Notes: generated from the sequence alone by a model not told the origin. 64,000 bases of DNA from Berkiella sp964606325 (GCA_964606325.1 CAZSGE010000002.1:77921-141920); one strand, 5' to 3'; counted from the first letter of the stretch, positions 45,371-54,589 are shown. Numbers and translations: made by a program.

Positions 45371-45413
45371 CTTCTCTGAGATACTGAGAAGTAAGACTAA
45401 AACCTTTAGTCTT
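45371..45413 (+). promoter_or_regulatory. two tandem hairpins upstream of the repeat protein gene
   Basis: CTTCTC (45371-45376) pairs with GAGAAG (45386-45391), and AAGACTAAA (45393-45401) pairs with TTTAGTCTT (45405-45413). They lie 32 bases before the ATG at 45445 and could form a structured leader. The function is not known. Confidence 0.4.
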
Positions 45414-45444
45414 TGCCTAGGATGTTATAAGAAGGAAATTGACT

Positions 45445-45924
45445 ATGTACCACATGTTATCTAACGCTATATCCGATTACATTGTGTCTCCCCTCTCAGA
45501 ATATGTTATTTCACCACTGTTAAATTTTGTTGGCAATTGGGGCGGTCGTACCGTCGTCAATTTTATTGCGGATAATGGTGGAAGAGCTGTTTTAAATTTT
45601 GTAGGAGATTGGGGCGGAAGAGCAACCGTTAATGCCGCGCTCAATAATCCACATGCTGTTATTGGTACAGGTGTCGCTTTAGCTGGTGCTAAGTGGGCTT
45701 ATGATAAAGGTCACACACCTAAAGCTGCTTTAACAAGTTTTCAAAATTATAGAAATAAAAAGGGCGATGTTAAAAATAGCGGTCAAAATGATGGTGCTCT
45801 GAACAATCCTGGTGCAGCTGCAACTGAAAGCCGTGGTAGAACGGATTCACCAGAACAAGTCGAAAAACCAAGATCCAGAAGCGCAAGCCCTAAATTGGGT
45901 GGCAAAGACTCCTCTAGCGAGTAA
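45445..45924 (+). CDS. protein with three 12-residue NFxxxxGGRxxx repeats
   Basis: A 159-residue protein. Residues 27-62 are three exact 12-residue periods (NFVGNWGGRTVV, NFIADNGGRAVL, NFVGDWGGRATV), preceded by a doubled Y[IV]xSPL motif. A short Gly/Ala helix (about 70-85) follows, then a basic, Ser-rich disordered tail (EKPRSRSASPK). There is no signal peptide. The ATG at 45445 has AAGGA nine bases upstream. No family is recognised; the repeats could form a beta-helical or amphipathic membrane-binding segment. Confidence 0.6.
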   Translation: MYHMLSNAISDYIVSPLSEYVISPLLNFVGNWGGRTVVNFIADNGGRAVLNFVGDWGGRATVNAALNNPHAVIGTGVALAGAKWAYDKGHTPKAALTSFQNYRNKKGDVKNSGQNDGALNNPGAAATESRGRTDSPEQVEKPRSRSASPKLGGKDSSSE

Positions 45925-45930
45925 GAAAAT

Positions 45931-45957
45931 AAAGCCGGCGTTCGCCGGCTTTTTTCT
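45931..45957 (+). terminator. strong intrinsic terminator
   Basis: AAAGCCGG (45931-45938) pairs with CCGGCTTT (45945-45952) around CGTTCG, followed by a T-run. It ends the repeat-protein gene and lies at the 3' end of the converging hsp20 gene. Confidence 0.9.
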
Positions 45958-46392
45958 TTATTCCACTTCTTGTACAGTTATTTTCCGTTGTTTGTTTTCT
46001 TCAATCGCTTTTGGCAAATGAATCGCTAAAACGCCTTGCTTTGCCTTTGCGGTTATCTTATCAGCGTCAATTGTTTCTGGCAGCGTAAATTGTCTATAGA
46101 ACTTGCCGCTGGTTCTTTCTTGACGATAATAATTTTTCTCTTTTTCTTCTTTGAATAATTTCTTTTCTCCTTTTACGGTTAAAGTATTTCCATCCATATC
46201 TATTTGAATATCTTTAGGATCAACACCTGGAATATCAGCGAAAACAATAAATTCATTCGCCTCTTCTTTAATATCCACTTTCGGCGCCCAAGTATGATGC
46301 GTTAAATCCGCGGTTTGATGTTGATGTAATCCTAATAATTCATTTTGTAATTCACGAATAAATGATGATGGTTTTACGTAACAATAATTCAT
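45958..46392 (-). CDS. small heat-shock protein Hsp20
   Basis: A 144-residue alpha-crystallin-type chaperone that holds unfolded proteins. The crystallin domain covers about 38-138 (ANEFIVFADIPGVDPKDIQI, then QGVLAIHLPKA). The ATG at 46392 has GGAGGA directly upstream; a GTG four codons earlier overlaps that site. It is convergent with the repeat-protein gene through a shared terminator. Confidence 0.93.
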   Translation of the reverse strand: MNYCYVKPSSFIRELQNELLGLHQHQTADLTHHTWAPKVDIKEEANEFIVFADIPGVDPKDIQIDMDGNTLTVKGEKKLFKEEKEKNYYRQERTSGKFYRQFTLPETIDADKITAKAKQGVLAIHLPKAIEENKQRKITVQEVE

Positions 46393-46617
46393 AGATTCCT
46401 CCACTTACGATTTTGTTTGCGAACTATTCTGCGTCCACAATAACTAGATGGGGCCGGCTTTTTAACTTTCAAGGGGGGGATGGTATCAATCTCTAAATTT
46501 GGTTATGAAACTGTGTGTATTTACATCGACTAGAATCCCATGCCAAATAAACCTATAATAAAGCGCTAACTTACATCTTACCTAGTTGGTTGTATTCATG
46601 AATAAGATAAAGTACCT

Positions 46618-47847
46618 ATGACACAAAACCGATTTTTGAACACCTTACGTCTTGTTCTTAAAAGAGTTGGCCTCCCACTATTTCTACTCCTTATCTTAAT
46701 CATTCCGCTCTATGTAGGGCCTCATGTCTCGGTGCAGACTAAAGCGGTGCTGTATTCAATTAGCTTAAGCATTAAAGATGTTTTGCTTTTTATTTTGCCG
46801 TTAATTATTTTCAGTTTTATCTTTGCTTCCATATTAAACCTTAAGTCAGGTGTATTAAAATTTATCCTGACGTTAGTGGGAATGATATTCATTTCTAATT
46901 GCACAGCTATCTTTACCGGCTTCACTGTCGGCTCACTAACACTCACAAAATTATCCATTCCTGCACATATTCCGGTGGATCCTAATACCACACTGAATGC
47001 ACTGTGGAGTTTGGGGTTGCCCAAATTAATTGGTAATCAATATGCGCTGATCACCGGTTTTATTTTAGGGATTATTTTTTCTTTTAAAAGAAATGCTAGC
47101 GTGGAAATCTTTGCCAAAAAATTACACTATTTGGCTATTACTTTTTTAAAGAAAATTTTTATTCCATTGCTGCCCGTTTTCATTTTGGGATTTGTCTTTA
47201 AGCTTGAGCACGATCAGCTGCTAGCCAAAGCATTAAAAACCTATGGTCCGGTGTGTTTAATTGTGGTGACAACCCAAACTTGTTATATGTTGCTGCTGTA
47301 CTTTATCGTCGCCAGATTCAATTTTAAGCGTTTTATTAATTATATTAAGAACGTACTCCCCGCCACTATTACTGGTTTTAGCACACTTTCTAGCGCTGCC
47401 AGTATGCCCGTCTTGATTCTATGCACCGAAAAGAATTTAAAAGATCCTGAAGTGGCTGAAATTGTTATTCCTGCCACCATCAACACGCACACGCTTGGTA
47501 GCGCATTGGGGATCACCATTTTATCCTTAACAACCTTGCTGGCTTTTGGACATACCTTGCCAACACTGCCCGAATTTTTAGAATTTGGCTTTTTGTATGC
47601 ATTAGCTAAATTTGCGGTAGCTGCTGTCCCAGGTGGTGCTATTATTGTGGTAACCCCCCTGCTTGAAACTTACTTACATTTTTCAAGTGAAATGATTGGT
47701 TTAATTACAGCAATCTATATGTTGTTTGATCCCTTTGGTACCGCAACCAATGTGACTGGCAATGGCTTTTTTGCCATCGCGTTTTCTAAGATCTACAAAT
47801 TCAATAAAATTGATAATACGCCTTCGCCTGATTTAGAGATGGAGTGA
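46618..47847 (+). CDS. dicarboxylate/amino acid:cation symporter (SDF family)
   Basis: A 409-residue transporter of the DAACS/GltP family with about eight helices and two re-entrant hairpins. The Ser-rich hairpin reads FSTLSSAASMPVLILC, and the NTHTLGSALGITILS and DPFGTATNVTGNGFFAI segments correspond to the helix 7/hairpin 2 substrate region. Members carry glutamate, aspartate, C4-acids or serine with Na+ or H+. It is monocistronic. Confidence 0.85.
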   Translation: MTQNRFLNTLRLVLKRVGLPLFLLLILIIPLYVGPHVSVQTKAVLYSISLSIKDVLLFILPLIIFSFIFASILNLKSGVLKFILTLVGMIFISNCTAIFTGFTVGSLTLTKLSIPAHIPVDPNTTLNALWSLGLPKLIGNQYALITGFILGIIFSFKRNASVEIFAKKLHYLAITFLKKIFIPLLPVFILGFVFKLEHDQLLAKALKTYGPVCLIVVTTQTCYMLLLYFIVARFNFKRFINYIKNVLPATITGFSTLSSAASMPVLILCTEKNLKDPEVAEIVIPATINTHTLGSALGITILSLTTLLAFGHTLPTLPEFLEFGFLYALAKFAVAAVPGGAIIVVTPLLETYLHFSSEMIGLITAIYMLFDPFGTATNVTGNGFFAIAFSKIYKFNKIDNTPSPDLEME

Positions 47848-47871
47848 TCCGCCCATATCATTAAATCTGCT

Positions 47872-47908
47872 CCCCTCTCCACTTGCTTTTAAAGCTTAAG
47901 GTGAGGGG
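47872..47908 (+). terminator. hairpin after the symporter gene
   Basis: CCCCTC (47872-47877) pairs with GAGGGG (47903-47908), with an imperfect AT-rich inner stem. It lies 25 bases past the symporter stop. There is no long T-run. Confidence 0.4.
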
Positions 47909-48058
47909 CGCTTCATCAAGAAAACTACTATTAGTTGCCTAAATCATAGCCACTTATCCAATATCTGAACCCTCTTATCGCAAACAAATAGCTTGTCTAA
48001 TAGGTTTAGCTAGAATCGATTTATTCTAAAAATCATTCAGCATCGTTAAGGGGAAGTC

Positions 48059-48352
48059 ATGGCAGTTAGCCCAGATCATTTAATTGAAAAATTTGCGAGC
48101 ATGCTTGAAGAGGGTGAACATTTAGATTCATCCGCTTTTGCCGATCGCGCATGTGAGATCATTGCCATGATTAGCGTGGAGCCTTCCTTAAACGAAACGC
48201 TTAACCGCATCAATGCAAAACTACATACTTTGGCGTCTAACCCCTCAAAGGTTCAGTTTAATGCGCTAGAAACAGGCACCAATCCAAAAGCTTGTGCAGC
48301 AAATGAACTTCGCGCGCTCAAGCAAAGCAAGCGCGTTGATGTGATACATTAA
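48059..48352 (+). CDS. small soluble helical protein, unknown
   Basis: A 97-residue protein with a strong AAGGGGA ribosome site. The sequence is helical throughout (LIEKFASMLEEGEHLDSSAF, LNETLNRINAKLHTL) with no signal peptide or membrane segment. No family is recognised. It stands alone between the symporter and the ABC transporter. Confidence 0.5.
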   Translation: MAVSPDHLIEKFASMLEEGEHLDSSAFADRACEIIAMISVEPSLNETLNRINAKLHTLASNPSKVQFNALETGTNPKACAANELRALKQSKRVDVIH

Positions 48353-48512
48353 TCACAAAATATCCCAAGCGAAGCTGTTTAAGGGCCAAGTGGCAGTTTA
48401 CAGTGGATATAAGTTGATATATATTTAAAACAACATTTAATTAATTTGAGCAACTTAAGAAAATGATGGCAATAAATTCCGTTTCTCTATTTAGGTTTAA
48501 GCCCTTTAGTTC

Positions 48513-48537
48513 CTATCGATTTACAGGCTATCGATTT
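48513..48537 (+). repeat. short direct repeat CTATCGATTT
   Basis: CTATCGATTT occurs at 48513-48522 and again at 48528-48537, 15 bp apart, in the 357-bp gap before the ABC permease. It could be a pair of regulator half-sites. Otherwise this gap holds only the short ORF at 48591. Confidence 0.4.
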
Positions 48538-48590
48538 GCCCTGTTTTATCTTATGAACACTGCTTTAACCAAATTAAATAGAGAAAAGTT

Positions 48591-48713
48591 ATGCAAGCCA
48601 AAACAACGAGATCACCAAGACAACCAAACACCACACTAATTTCCTCCTTTCTTTACTCTGTAAAACTTTCCATCATATCAAGGACTTATTCAGCACAAGG
48701 TGATCTCCTATGA
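48591..48713 (+). CDS. 40-residue ORF coupled to the ABC permease
   Basis: ATG at 48591, behind AGAGAAAAG, opens a 40-residue frame. Its TGA overlaps the permease ATG as ATGA, the classic layout of translational coupling. The peptide (MQAKTTRSPRQPNTT...AQGDLL) is basic with no recognisable family. In related operons a substrate-binding protein gene occupies this spot. It may be a leader peptide or a remnant. Confidence 0.35.
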   Translation: MQAKTTRSPRQPNTTLISSFLYSVKLSIISRTYSAQGDLL

Positions 48714-49567
48714 ACACTTTGACGTTGCTTGCTGCACTGGAGATAGGTCTTATCTATGCTTTGGTTGCCATCGGGGTTTATCTTAGTTTTAGATTGATTG
48801 ATTTTCCCGATCTCACTGTGGATGGCAGTTTTACCTTGGGCGCTGCTGTGAGCGCGGCGCTGATTGTTACAGGCAGCAACCCCTTGCTGGCCACCTTCAT
48901 CGCTTGTTTGGCCGGTGCCATGGCCGGAATGGTGACAGGCTATCTGCATGTGCGCTGGCAAATTTTTGGCTTATTGGCCTCTATTCTCACTATGACAGCA
49001 CTCTATTCACTTAATTTACGCATTATGAATAAGCCCAATATTGCACTCCTCAATGACGCTACCATTTTCCACGGCAATGTGCTGTTGACCCTCGGGGGAT
49101 TGGTGCTCATTTGTTCCCTTGTATTAATTTGGCTCTTTAACACGCATATTGGCTTAAGTATTCGCGCAGTGGGTATTAATCCCAGGGTAAGCAAAGCCTA
49201 TGGCATTAATGTGGGTAAAATGAAATTAGCAACCCTGGCCTTAAGTAATGCGATGGTTGCATTTAGTGGTGCGCTATTTTGCCAATCTCAGGGATTTGCT
49301 GATATTTCGATGGGAACTGGCACCATTATCATTGGGCTTGCATCAGTGATTATCGGCGAATCAATACTTGGGCCTAAAAAAATCTGGATAGCGTTGATTG
49401 CCTGTATTATCGGCTCCATTTTATATCGTATTGCGATTGGGCTTGCGTTAAATACGCAACATTTGGGCTTGCAAGCAACCGATGTAAATCTGCTAACCGC
49501 CCTACTTGTGGTGCTAACCATGATCCTACCCAAATTAAAAAGGGGCAACCATCATGATAAAGCTTAA
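48710..49567 (+). CDS. ABC transporter permease (branched-chain/TrpY-like)
   Basis: A 285-residue membrane protein of the BPD_transp_2 (LivH-type) family with eight or so helices. Recognisable start: LLAALEIGLIYALVAIGVYL followed by DFPDLTVDGSFTLGAA, as in the YtrF/TrpY-like group paired with DUF534 binding proteins. It overlaps the ATPase gene by 14 bases. No periplasmic binding protein is encoded beside it. Confidence 0.85.
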   Translation: MNTLTLLAALEIGLIYALVAIGVYLSFRLIDFPDLTVDGSFTLGAAVSAALIVTGSNPLLATFIACLAGAMAGMVTGYLHVRWQIFGLLASILTMTALYSLNLRIMNKPNIALLNDATIFHGNVLLTLGGLVLICSLVLIWLFNTHIGLSIRAVGINPRVSKAYGINVGKMKLATLALSNAMVAFSGALFCQSQGFADISMGTGTIIIGLASVIIGESILGPKKIWIALIACIIGSILYRIAIGLALNTQHLGLQATDVNLLTALLVVLTMILPKLKRGNHHDKA

Positions 49568-50306
49568 AGATATTCATGTTATTTTCAATCAGGGTACCTC
49601 ACTTGAAAATCACGTCCTCAAGGGAATTAATCTGCATATTGAACAGGGTGAATTTGTGACTATCATCGGTGGTAATGGTGCTGGTAAATCTACACTGATG
49701 AATATTCTGGCCGGTGAATTAATTCCCCACAAAGGCAGCATTAGCATTGATGATAAAAATATCACCTATTTACCAACAGAAAAACGCGCGCCATTTATCG
49801 CTCGTATTTTTCAAGATCCGATGCTAGGCACATTTGCGGATTTAACCATAGAAGAAAATTTAAGTTTAGCGTACAAACGCGGGCAAGCACGAGGGCTCTC
49901 TTGGTGCTTAACCACAGCACTACGAAATAAATTTAAAGATGCTTTAAGTGCTTTAAATATGGGATTAGAAAACAGATTGCAAGACAAGGTAATGAGCTTG
50001 TCGGGCGGGCAACGTCAAGCGTTAAGCTTAATTATGACAACCCTGCAAGAGAGCGAATTATTGTTGTTAGACGAACACACGGCGGCTTTAGATCCTAAAA
50101 TGGCGCAAACCATCATGGAAGTGACAAATATCTTGGTGCATAATCGCCGATTAACTACCTTAATGATTACCCATAGTATGAACCAAGCCATCAATTACGG
50201 CAGCCGCACGATTATGCTTTATCATGGTAAAGTTTTGCGAGATTTAAAGGGTGAAGAACGAAAATTGCTTAAGGCGGAAGATTTGTTAGCGTTTTTTGAG
50301 GTTTGA
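49554..50306 (+). CDS. ABC transporter ATP-binding protein
   Basis: A 250-residue ABC ATPase that powers the preceding permease. Walker A GGNGAGKST (39-47), Q-loop IFQDPM, signature LSGGQ (149-153), Walker B LLLLDE (169-174), D-loop AALD and switch His in ITHSM. All catalytic residues are present. It is followed by a bidirectional terminator. Confidence 0.93.
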   Translation: MIKLKDIHVIFNQGTSLENHVLKGINLHIEQGEFVTIIGGNGAGKSTLMNILAGELIPHKGSISIDDKNITYLPTEKRAPFIARIFQDPMLGTFADLTIEENLSLAYKRGQARGLSWCLTTALRNKFKDALSALNMGLENRLQDKVMSLSGGQRQALSLIMTTLQESELLLLDEHTAALDPKMAQTIMEVTNILVHNRRLTTLMITHSMNQAINYGSRTIMLYHGKVLRDLKGEERKLLKAEDLLAFFEV

Positions 50307-50317
50307 ATTCTTTCATT

Positions 50318-50346
50318 AAAGGTGCAGAACCAAGATCTGCACCTTT
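50318..50346. terminator. bidirectional hairpin terminator
   Basis: AAAGGTGCAGA (50318-50328) pairs perfectly with TCTGCACCTTT (50336-50346) around a 7-base loop. It lies between the converging ABC ATPase gene and the small exported-protein gene. Confidence 0.75.
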
Positions 50347-50358
50347 GCGAGAGAAAAT

Positions 50359-50652
50359 TTATTGACACTTCATCTCGCCCACATTTACTTTCAGTGGACG
50401 TGGACCAATAATTTTAGTTTCAGGCTCAAGTTCGACAAGCGTTACGCTTAAAGTGCATTTTTCTGAGCTCAATTCATACCCATCTTTAGTTTCTTTGAGC
50501 GATGTAATCCAATTAACCGCGCCTAACTTATCATACACATCATGTGAATCCATCACAGCTTTAATACGACGCATACTTTCTGCGGTGGGTGGCAATGCAG
50601 CCATGGCGGAGGTGTTCACTAACAATAACAAAAATAAAATCCCTTTCTTCAT
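50359..50652 (-). CDS. small exported protein, unknown
   Basis: A 97-residue protein with a signal peptide (MKKGILFLLLLVNTSAMA, cut near 18). The mature part is beta-rich with two cysteines (SEKCTLSV, GEMKCQ). The ATG at 50652 overlaps the ubiX TGA as ATGA, so it is the coupled last gene of mpl-ubiX; this settles the start over an ATG five codons upstream. No family is recognised. Confidence 0.6.
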   Translation of the reverse strand: MKKGILFLLLLVNTSAMAALPPTAESMRRIKAVMDSHDVYDKLGAVNWITSLKETKDGYELSSEKCTLSVTLVELEPETKIIGPRPLKVNVGEMKCQ

Positions 50653-51257
50653 CCTGAATATCCCCATTTTTTACTTAACTGATGCTCAATACCAATATTA
50701 TCTAAAATCCTTGCCACCACAAAATCAACCATATCATCAACGGATTGTGGGTTAAAATAAAACCCCGGGCTAGCTGGCATAATACATACGCCTAAGCGTG
50801 AGAGTTTTAACATATGCTCCAAGTGAATGGCTGAAAGTGGCATTTCACGCACTAATAATATTAATTTACCAGATTCTTTAATAACCACATCCGCGGCGCG
50901 CTCTAATAAATTATCACTCATCCCCTGCGAAATAGCGGCTAAACAGCCAACACTACAAGGACAAACCACCATGGTTTTGGGTGCGCTATTACCGCTGGCT
51001 AAGGGCGAATACCAATCATCTTTTCCAAACACTTTAAGTTGGCCAGGTTTAGCTTTAAATTTTTCGCTTAAGGTTTCATTCACTTTTTGCACATTGCCCG
51101 AGAGCTTGAAATCGGTTTCGTCGTTGATAACCATCAAGCCAGCGGTCGAAATCACCACACTCACTTCCCAGTTAGCCAGAATAAGTTGTTCTAGCAACCG
51201 TAAACCATAAGGGGCGCCAGAGGCGCCAGAAAAAGCGATCGTGATTTCTTTTTTCAT
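50649..51257 (-). CDS. ubiX: flavin prenyltransferase UbiX
   Basis: A 202-residue enzyme that makes prenylated FMN, the cofactor for the UbiD decarboxylase of ubiquinone synthesis. The FMN-binding start is AFSGASGAPYGLRLLE (8-23). Also present are CPCSVGCLAAISQGMSDNLL and the RADVVIKE-like AADVVIKESGKLILLVREMP. It overlaps mpl by four bases. Confidence 0.94.
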   Translation of the reverse strand: MKKEITIAFSGASGAPYGLRLLEQLILANWEVSVVISTAGLMVINDETDFKLSGNVQKVNETLSEKFKAKPGQLKVFGKDDWYSPLASGNSAPKTMVVCPCSVGCLAAISQGMSDNLLERAADVVIKESGKLILLVREMPLSAIHLEHMLKLSRLGVCIMPASPGFYFNPQSVDDMVDFVVARILDNIGIEHQLSKKWGYSG

Positions 51258-52621
51258 GCCGTCTCAGTTTGATTTAAAGCATTGAGCAAACGTTGATGAA
51301 TGCCATCAAAACCACCATTGCTCATCACTAGTATATGATCATCTGGCTTCACCTGTGTCATCAAGCCATCGATAATATGTTGCGTGTCTTGCGCAATGAC
51401 AACCGGCTTTTGAATGGCCGCTAATGTTTGATTTACATCCCACGCCACTTTAGGCGATTGATAGACATAAACTAAATCAGCGTCTTTTAATGCAGCGGGA
51501 AATTCATGTTGATGGGTCCCCATGCACATGGTGTTAGAGCGAATATCCAACACCGCAATTAATCTTTTCTTACCGATATTGGCGCGAAGTCCTGCTATGG
51601 TTGTTGATATGGCAGTAGGGTGATGTGCAAAATCATCATAGAGGGTAATACCATTGACTACGCCACGTACTTCCATGCGACGCTTAACCGATTTAAATTG
51701 TGACAAAGCCTCTATGGCTACCTCAGGTTTAATGCCGGCATGCGCTGCACCTGCAATCGCTGCGAGTGCGTTATGAACATTGTGCTCACCCATTAGTGGC
51801 CATGAGACTTGGCCTATTAATTTGCCATTGAAAGTCACATCAAACACACTGCCATCTTGTGCCTTTAATATGGCCTGCCACATACCATCAATACCAAATG
51901 AAATCACTTCACTCCATTTGCCCATATCTAGGACAGCTTGCAATGCTTGATCTTGCGTTGGCACAACTAAGGCGCCTTTACTTGGCACCGTGCGCACCAA
52001 ATGGTGAAACTGTTTTTTGATTTCATCGAGGTTATTAAAAATATCAGCGTGATCAAACTCTAAATTGTTCATAATGCAAGTTTTTGGATGATAGTGCACA
52101 AATTTGGATCGCTTATCAAAAAATGCACAATCATATTCATCAGCTTCAACCACAAAATAAGGAGAGCTGCCCCACTTGGCTGAGATCCCAAAATTTGCAG
52201 GAATACCGCCAATTAAAAATCCGGGATCAAAGCCTGCATATTCAATTATCCAGGCAACCATACTGGAGGTGGTGGTTTTACCGTGAGTACCTGCTACGGC
52301 TATCACCCATCTGTCTTTTAATAAATTTTCTGCTAACCACTGCGGTCCTGATTGATATTTAATGCCTTCATCTAATACATATTCAACAACATCAATGCCT
52401 CGTTTTAGAGCATTACCAATGACAACAACATCTGGTTTAAGCTTTTGCAAATGCTCGCGTTGATACCCTGTCTGTAAGGTGATGCCTAGTTTTTCTAATT
52501 GCGTGCTCATGGGTGGATAAACATTTTCATCACAACCAGAAACGGTAAAGCCACGCTCAACCGCTAATGAGGCAATGCCTCCCATAAACGTGCCACAAAT
52601 CCCTAGAATATGAATATGCAT
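51254..52621 (-). CDS. mpl: UDP-N-acetylmuramate:tripeptide ligase
   Basis: A 455-residue Mur-ligase-family enzyme of murein recycling that joins L-Ala-gamma-D-Glu-meso-DAP to UDP-MurNAc. N-terminal MHIHILGICGTFMGGIASLA, ATP-binding GTHGKTTTS (111-119), the FFDKRSKFVHYHP segment typical of Mpl and a C-terminal ligase domain (DDFAHHPTAI). First gene of mpl-ubiX-50359. Recycling fits with the murein genes at 35.7-42 kb. Confidence 0.94.
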   Translation of the reverse strand: MHIHILGICGTFMGGIASLAVERGFTVSGCDENVYPPMSTQLEKLGITLQTGYQREHLQKLKPDVVVIGNALKRGIDVVEYVLDEGIKYQSGPQWLAENLLKDRWVIAVAGTHGKTTTSSMVAWIIEYAGFDPGFLIGGIPANFGISAKWGSSPYFVVEADEYDCAFFDKRSKFVHYHPKTCIMNNLEFDHADIFNNLDEIKKQFHHLVRTVPSKGALVVPTQDQALQAVLDMGKWSEVISFGIDGMWQAILKAQDGSVFDVTFNGKLIGQVSWPLMGEHNVHNALAAIAGAAHAGIKPEVAIEALSQFKSVKRRMEVRGVVNGITLYDDFAHHPTAISTTIAGLRANIGKKRLIAVLDIRSNTMCMGTHQHEFPAALKDADLVYVYQSPKVAWDVNQTLAAIQKPVVIAQDTQHIIDGLMTQVKPDDHILVMSNGGFDGIHQRLLNALNQTETA

Positions 52622-52633
52622 CTTAGTCTCCTT

Positions 52634-53188
52634 TTAAGAATCTTGTTGTGGCATGTTTTGCATTAAATAATCGCCGAGCACAAATTGAATAGGCATCGTT
52701 GATAAAATTAATATACCAAAAGTCATTAACAAGGCACTGGGCATTTTCATGCCGGTGGCACTCTTAAAAATATAGGCCTTGATAACAATGTTCCAGGTAA
52801 AAAATCCAATCTGTAAAAACGCTTGAACATAGCGCGCTTCTTGCAAAACAGTGGGCGTAATAATGAGAATCAATTTTAAAATGATGGTAAGTACTAATTC
52901 AGAACCAAACCATGCAATTAAGACTTTGGGCAATCTATCTTGCACTTTACGCTGACTTAATAACAAAAAAATCAGTCCGACTAAAAGTGTCACCGATAAA
53001 CTTGAGGCAAGAATATTTTCCCCCCATGTCACATCTTTGATTTGGCTAAACGTATATAGGTTTAATCCTAGCTCGATTAAAATGAGTATCGCCAACATGA
53101 TATAGGAGAAAGGCAAGTTTGCAGGGCTGCCTCTTAGGCGGCAGATATTAAAAAGCGTATAAAAAGTTTGGTATAAGGTATTGATCAT
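52634..53188 (-). CDS. polytopic membrane protein, unknown
   Basis: A 184-residue protein with about five membrane helices. An N-terminal amphipathic stretch (YQTFYTLFNICRLRGSPANL) is followed by a helix (FSYIMLAILILIELGLNLY). The overall shape recalls Yip1-domain proteins, but the identity is not clear. It ends 12 bases before mpl starts and may be cotranscribed with it. Confidence 0.55.
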   Translation of the reverse strand: MINTLYQTFYTLFNICRLRGSPANLPFSYIMLAILILIELGLNLYTFSQIKDVTWGENILASSLSVTLLVGLIFLLLSQRKVQDRLPKVLIAWFGSELVLTIILKLILIITPTVLQEARYVQAFLQIGFFTWNIVIKAYIFKSATGMKMPSALLMTFGILILSTMPIQFVLGDYLMQNMPQQDS

Positions 53189-53290
53189 TTTCTCTACTAT
53201 TTAGTTTTTTAACTTATCACTTCACTAGCAATTCTGATGCAAAAATTGTAACCTGCATTGCTTCAATTATCTTGAGAGGTATCAAAACTT

Positions 53291-54553
53291 ATGACTCCCA
53301 AAAATGCATTTTATGCTCAATCTGGTGGTGTAACAGCCGTTATTAATGCTTCAGCTTGCGGCGTTCTTGAAACTGCCCGTGCAAACCCCGATAAAATCGG
53401 TAAAGTCTATGCTGGCAAAAACGGCATTATTGGCGCTTTAAAGGAAGAACTAGTTGATACATCAACCCTTTCTTCAACTCAAATAGCGCAACTACGCCAT
53501 ACCCCAGCGGGTGCATTTGGATCCTGTCGTTATAAGCTCAAAGGCCTTAAAGAAAATCGCGAAGAATACGAACGTCTTATTGCCGTTTTCGAAGCACATA
53601 ATATCGGTTACTTCTTTTACAACGGCGGTGGCGATTCTCAGGATACAGCCAACAAGGTATCTCAAATAAGCCAAGAAATGGGGTATCCTATCACGTGCAT
53701 AGGGATCCCCAAAACGGTAGATAACGATCTCCCATTCACTGACAGTTGCCCAGGATTTGGTTCGGTAGCTAAATACATCGCGGTTTCAACTTTAGAAGCA
53801 AGCTTAGATGTTGCTTCCATGGCTGCAAGCTCAACCAAAGTATTTATTCTAGAAGTGATGGGACGTCATGCTGGTTGGATAGCAGCAGCTGGCGGTTTAG
53901 CACAAGATGCAGCGAATGGCGCGCCACATATTATTTTGTTCCCAGAAGTTGATTTTAATAAAGAAAGCTTCTTACAAAAAGTTCAATCAACTGTTAAGGC
54001 CAAAGGTTATTGCGTGATTGTGGTGTCTGAAGGCACACATTATCCCGATGGTAAGTTCTTAGCCGAATCAGGCTTGAAAGATGCTTTTGGTCACGCACAA
54101 TTAGGCGGTGTGGCACCCTTCTTAGCACAAATGGTTAAATCTGAATTAGGATTAAAAAATCATTGGGCTGTTGCTGATTATTTACAACGCGCAGCGCGTC
54201 ACATTTCATCAACAACTGACGTTGAGCAAGCTTATGCGCTTGGCAAAAGTGCGGTTGAGTTTGCCATTGAAGGTAAAAATGCTGTGATGCCTATTGTGGT
54301 TCGGGACAGCAGCTCACCTTATCGTTGGCATATCGACTCGGTTGAATTGTCCAAAGTTGCTAACGTGGAAAAGACGTTACCACGGGAATTTATCACCGAA
54401 GATGGTTATGGCATCACACAAGCATGCAAAGAATATTTATTACCTTTAATTGCCGGCGAGGCTTACCCACCATACGAAAATGGCTTACCGCAATATGTGA
54501 CTATACCGCTTGAAACGGTGGCAAAAAAACTTAAAGAAGAATTTGTTGCCTAA
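53291..54553 (+). CDS. pfp: diphosphate-dependent 6-phosphofructokinase
   Basis: A 420-residue PFK that phosphorylates fructose 6-phosphate reversibly using pyrophosphate. The PPi-type signature is clear: GGGDS with Asp115 in place of the ATP-enzyme Gly, and PKTVDND with Lys141 instead of Gly. Other blocks: AQSGGVTAVINAS at the start and EVMGRHAGWIAAAGGLA. Legionella-type bacteria use this enzyme in place of ATP-PFK. A strong terminator follows. Confidence 0.95.
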   Translation: MTPKNAFYAQSGGVTAVINASACGVLETARANPDKIGKVYAGKNGIIGALKEELVDTSTLSSTQIAQLRHTPAGAFGSCRYKLKGLKENREEYERLIAVFEAHNIGYFFYNGGGDSQDTANKVSQISQEMGYPITCIGIPKTVDNDLPFTDSCPGFGSVAKYIAVSTLEASLDVASMAASSTKVFILEVMGRHAGWIAAAGGLAQDAANGAPHIILFPEVDFNKESFLQKVQSTVKAKGYCVIVVSEGTHYPDGKFLAESGLKDAFGHAQLGGVAPFLAQMVKSELGLKNHWAVADYLQRAARHISSTTDVEQAYALGKSAVEFAIEGKNAVMPIVVRDSSSPYRWHIDSVELSKVANVEKTLPREFITEDGYGITQACKEYLLPLIAGEAYPPYENGLPQYVTIPLETVAKKLKEEFVA

Positions 54554-54560
54554 TTTTACT

Positions 54561-54589
54561 AACCCCCAACGCAAGGTTGGGGGTTTTTT
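54561..54589 (+). terminator. strong intrinsic terminator after pfp
   Basis: AACCCCCAAC (54561-54570) pairs perfectly with GTTGGGGGTT (54576-54585), followed by a T-run. It ends the pfp transcript. Confidence 0.95.

Noticed and set aside
48686..48961. Minus-strand ORF over the ABC permease start
   Set aside because: Antisense to a clear transmembrane domain; composition is a shadow of hydrophobic codons.
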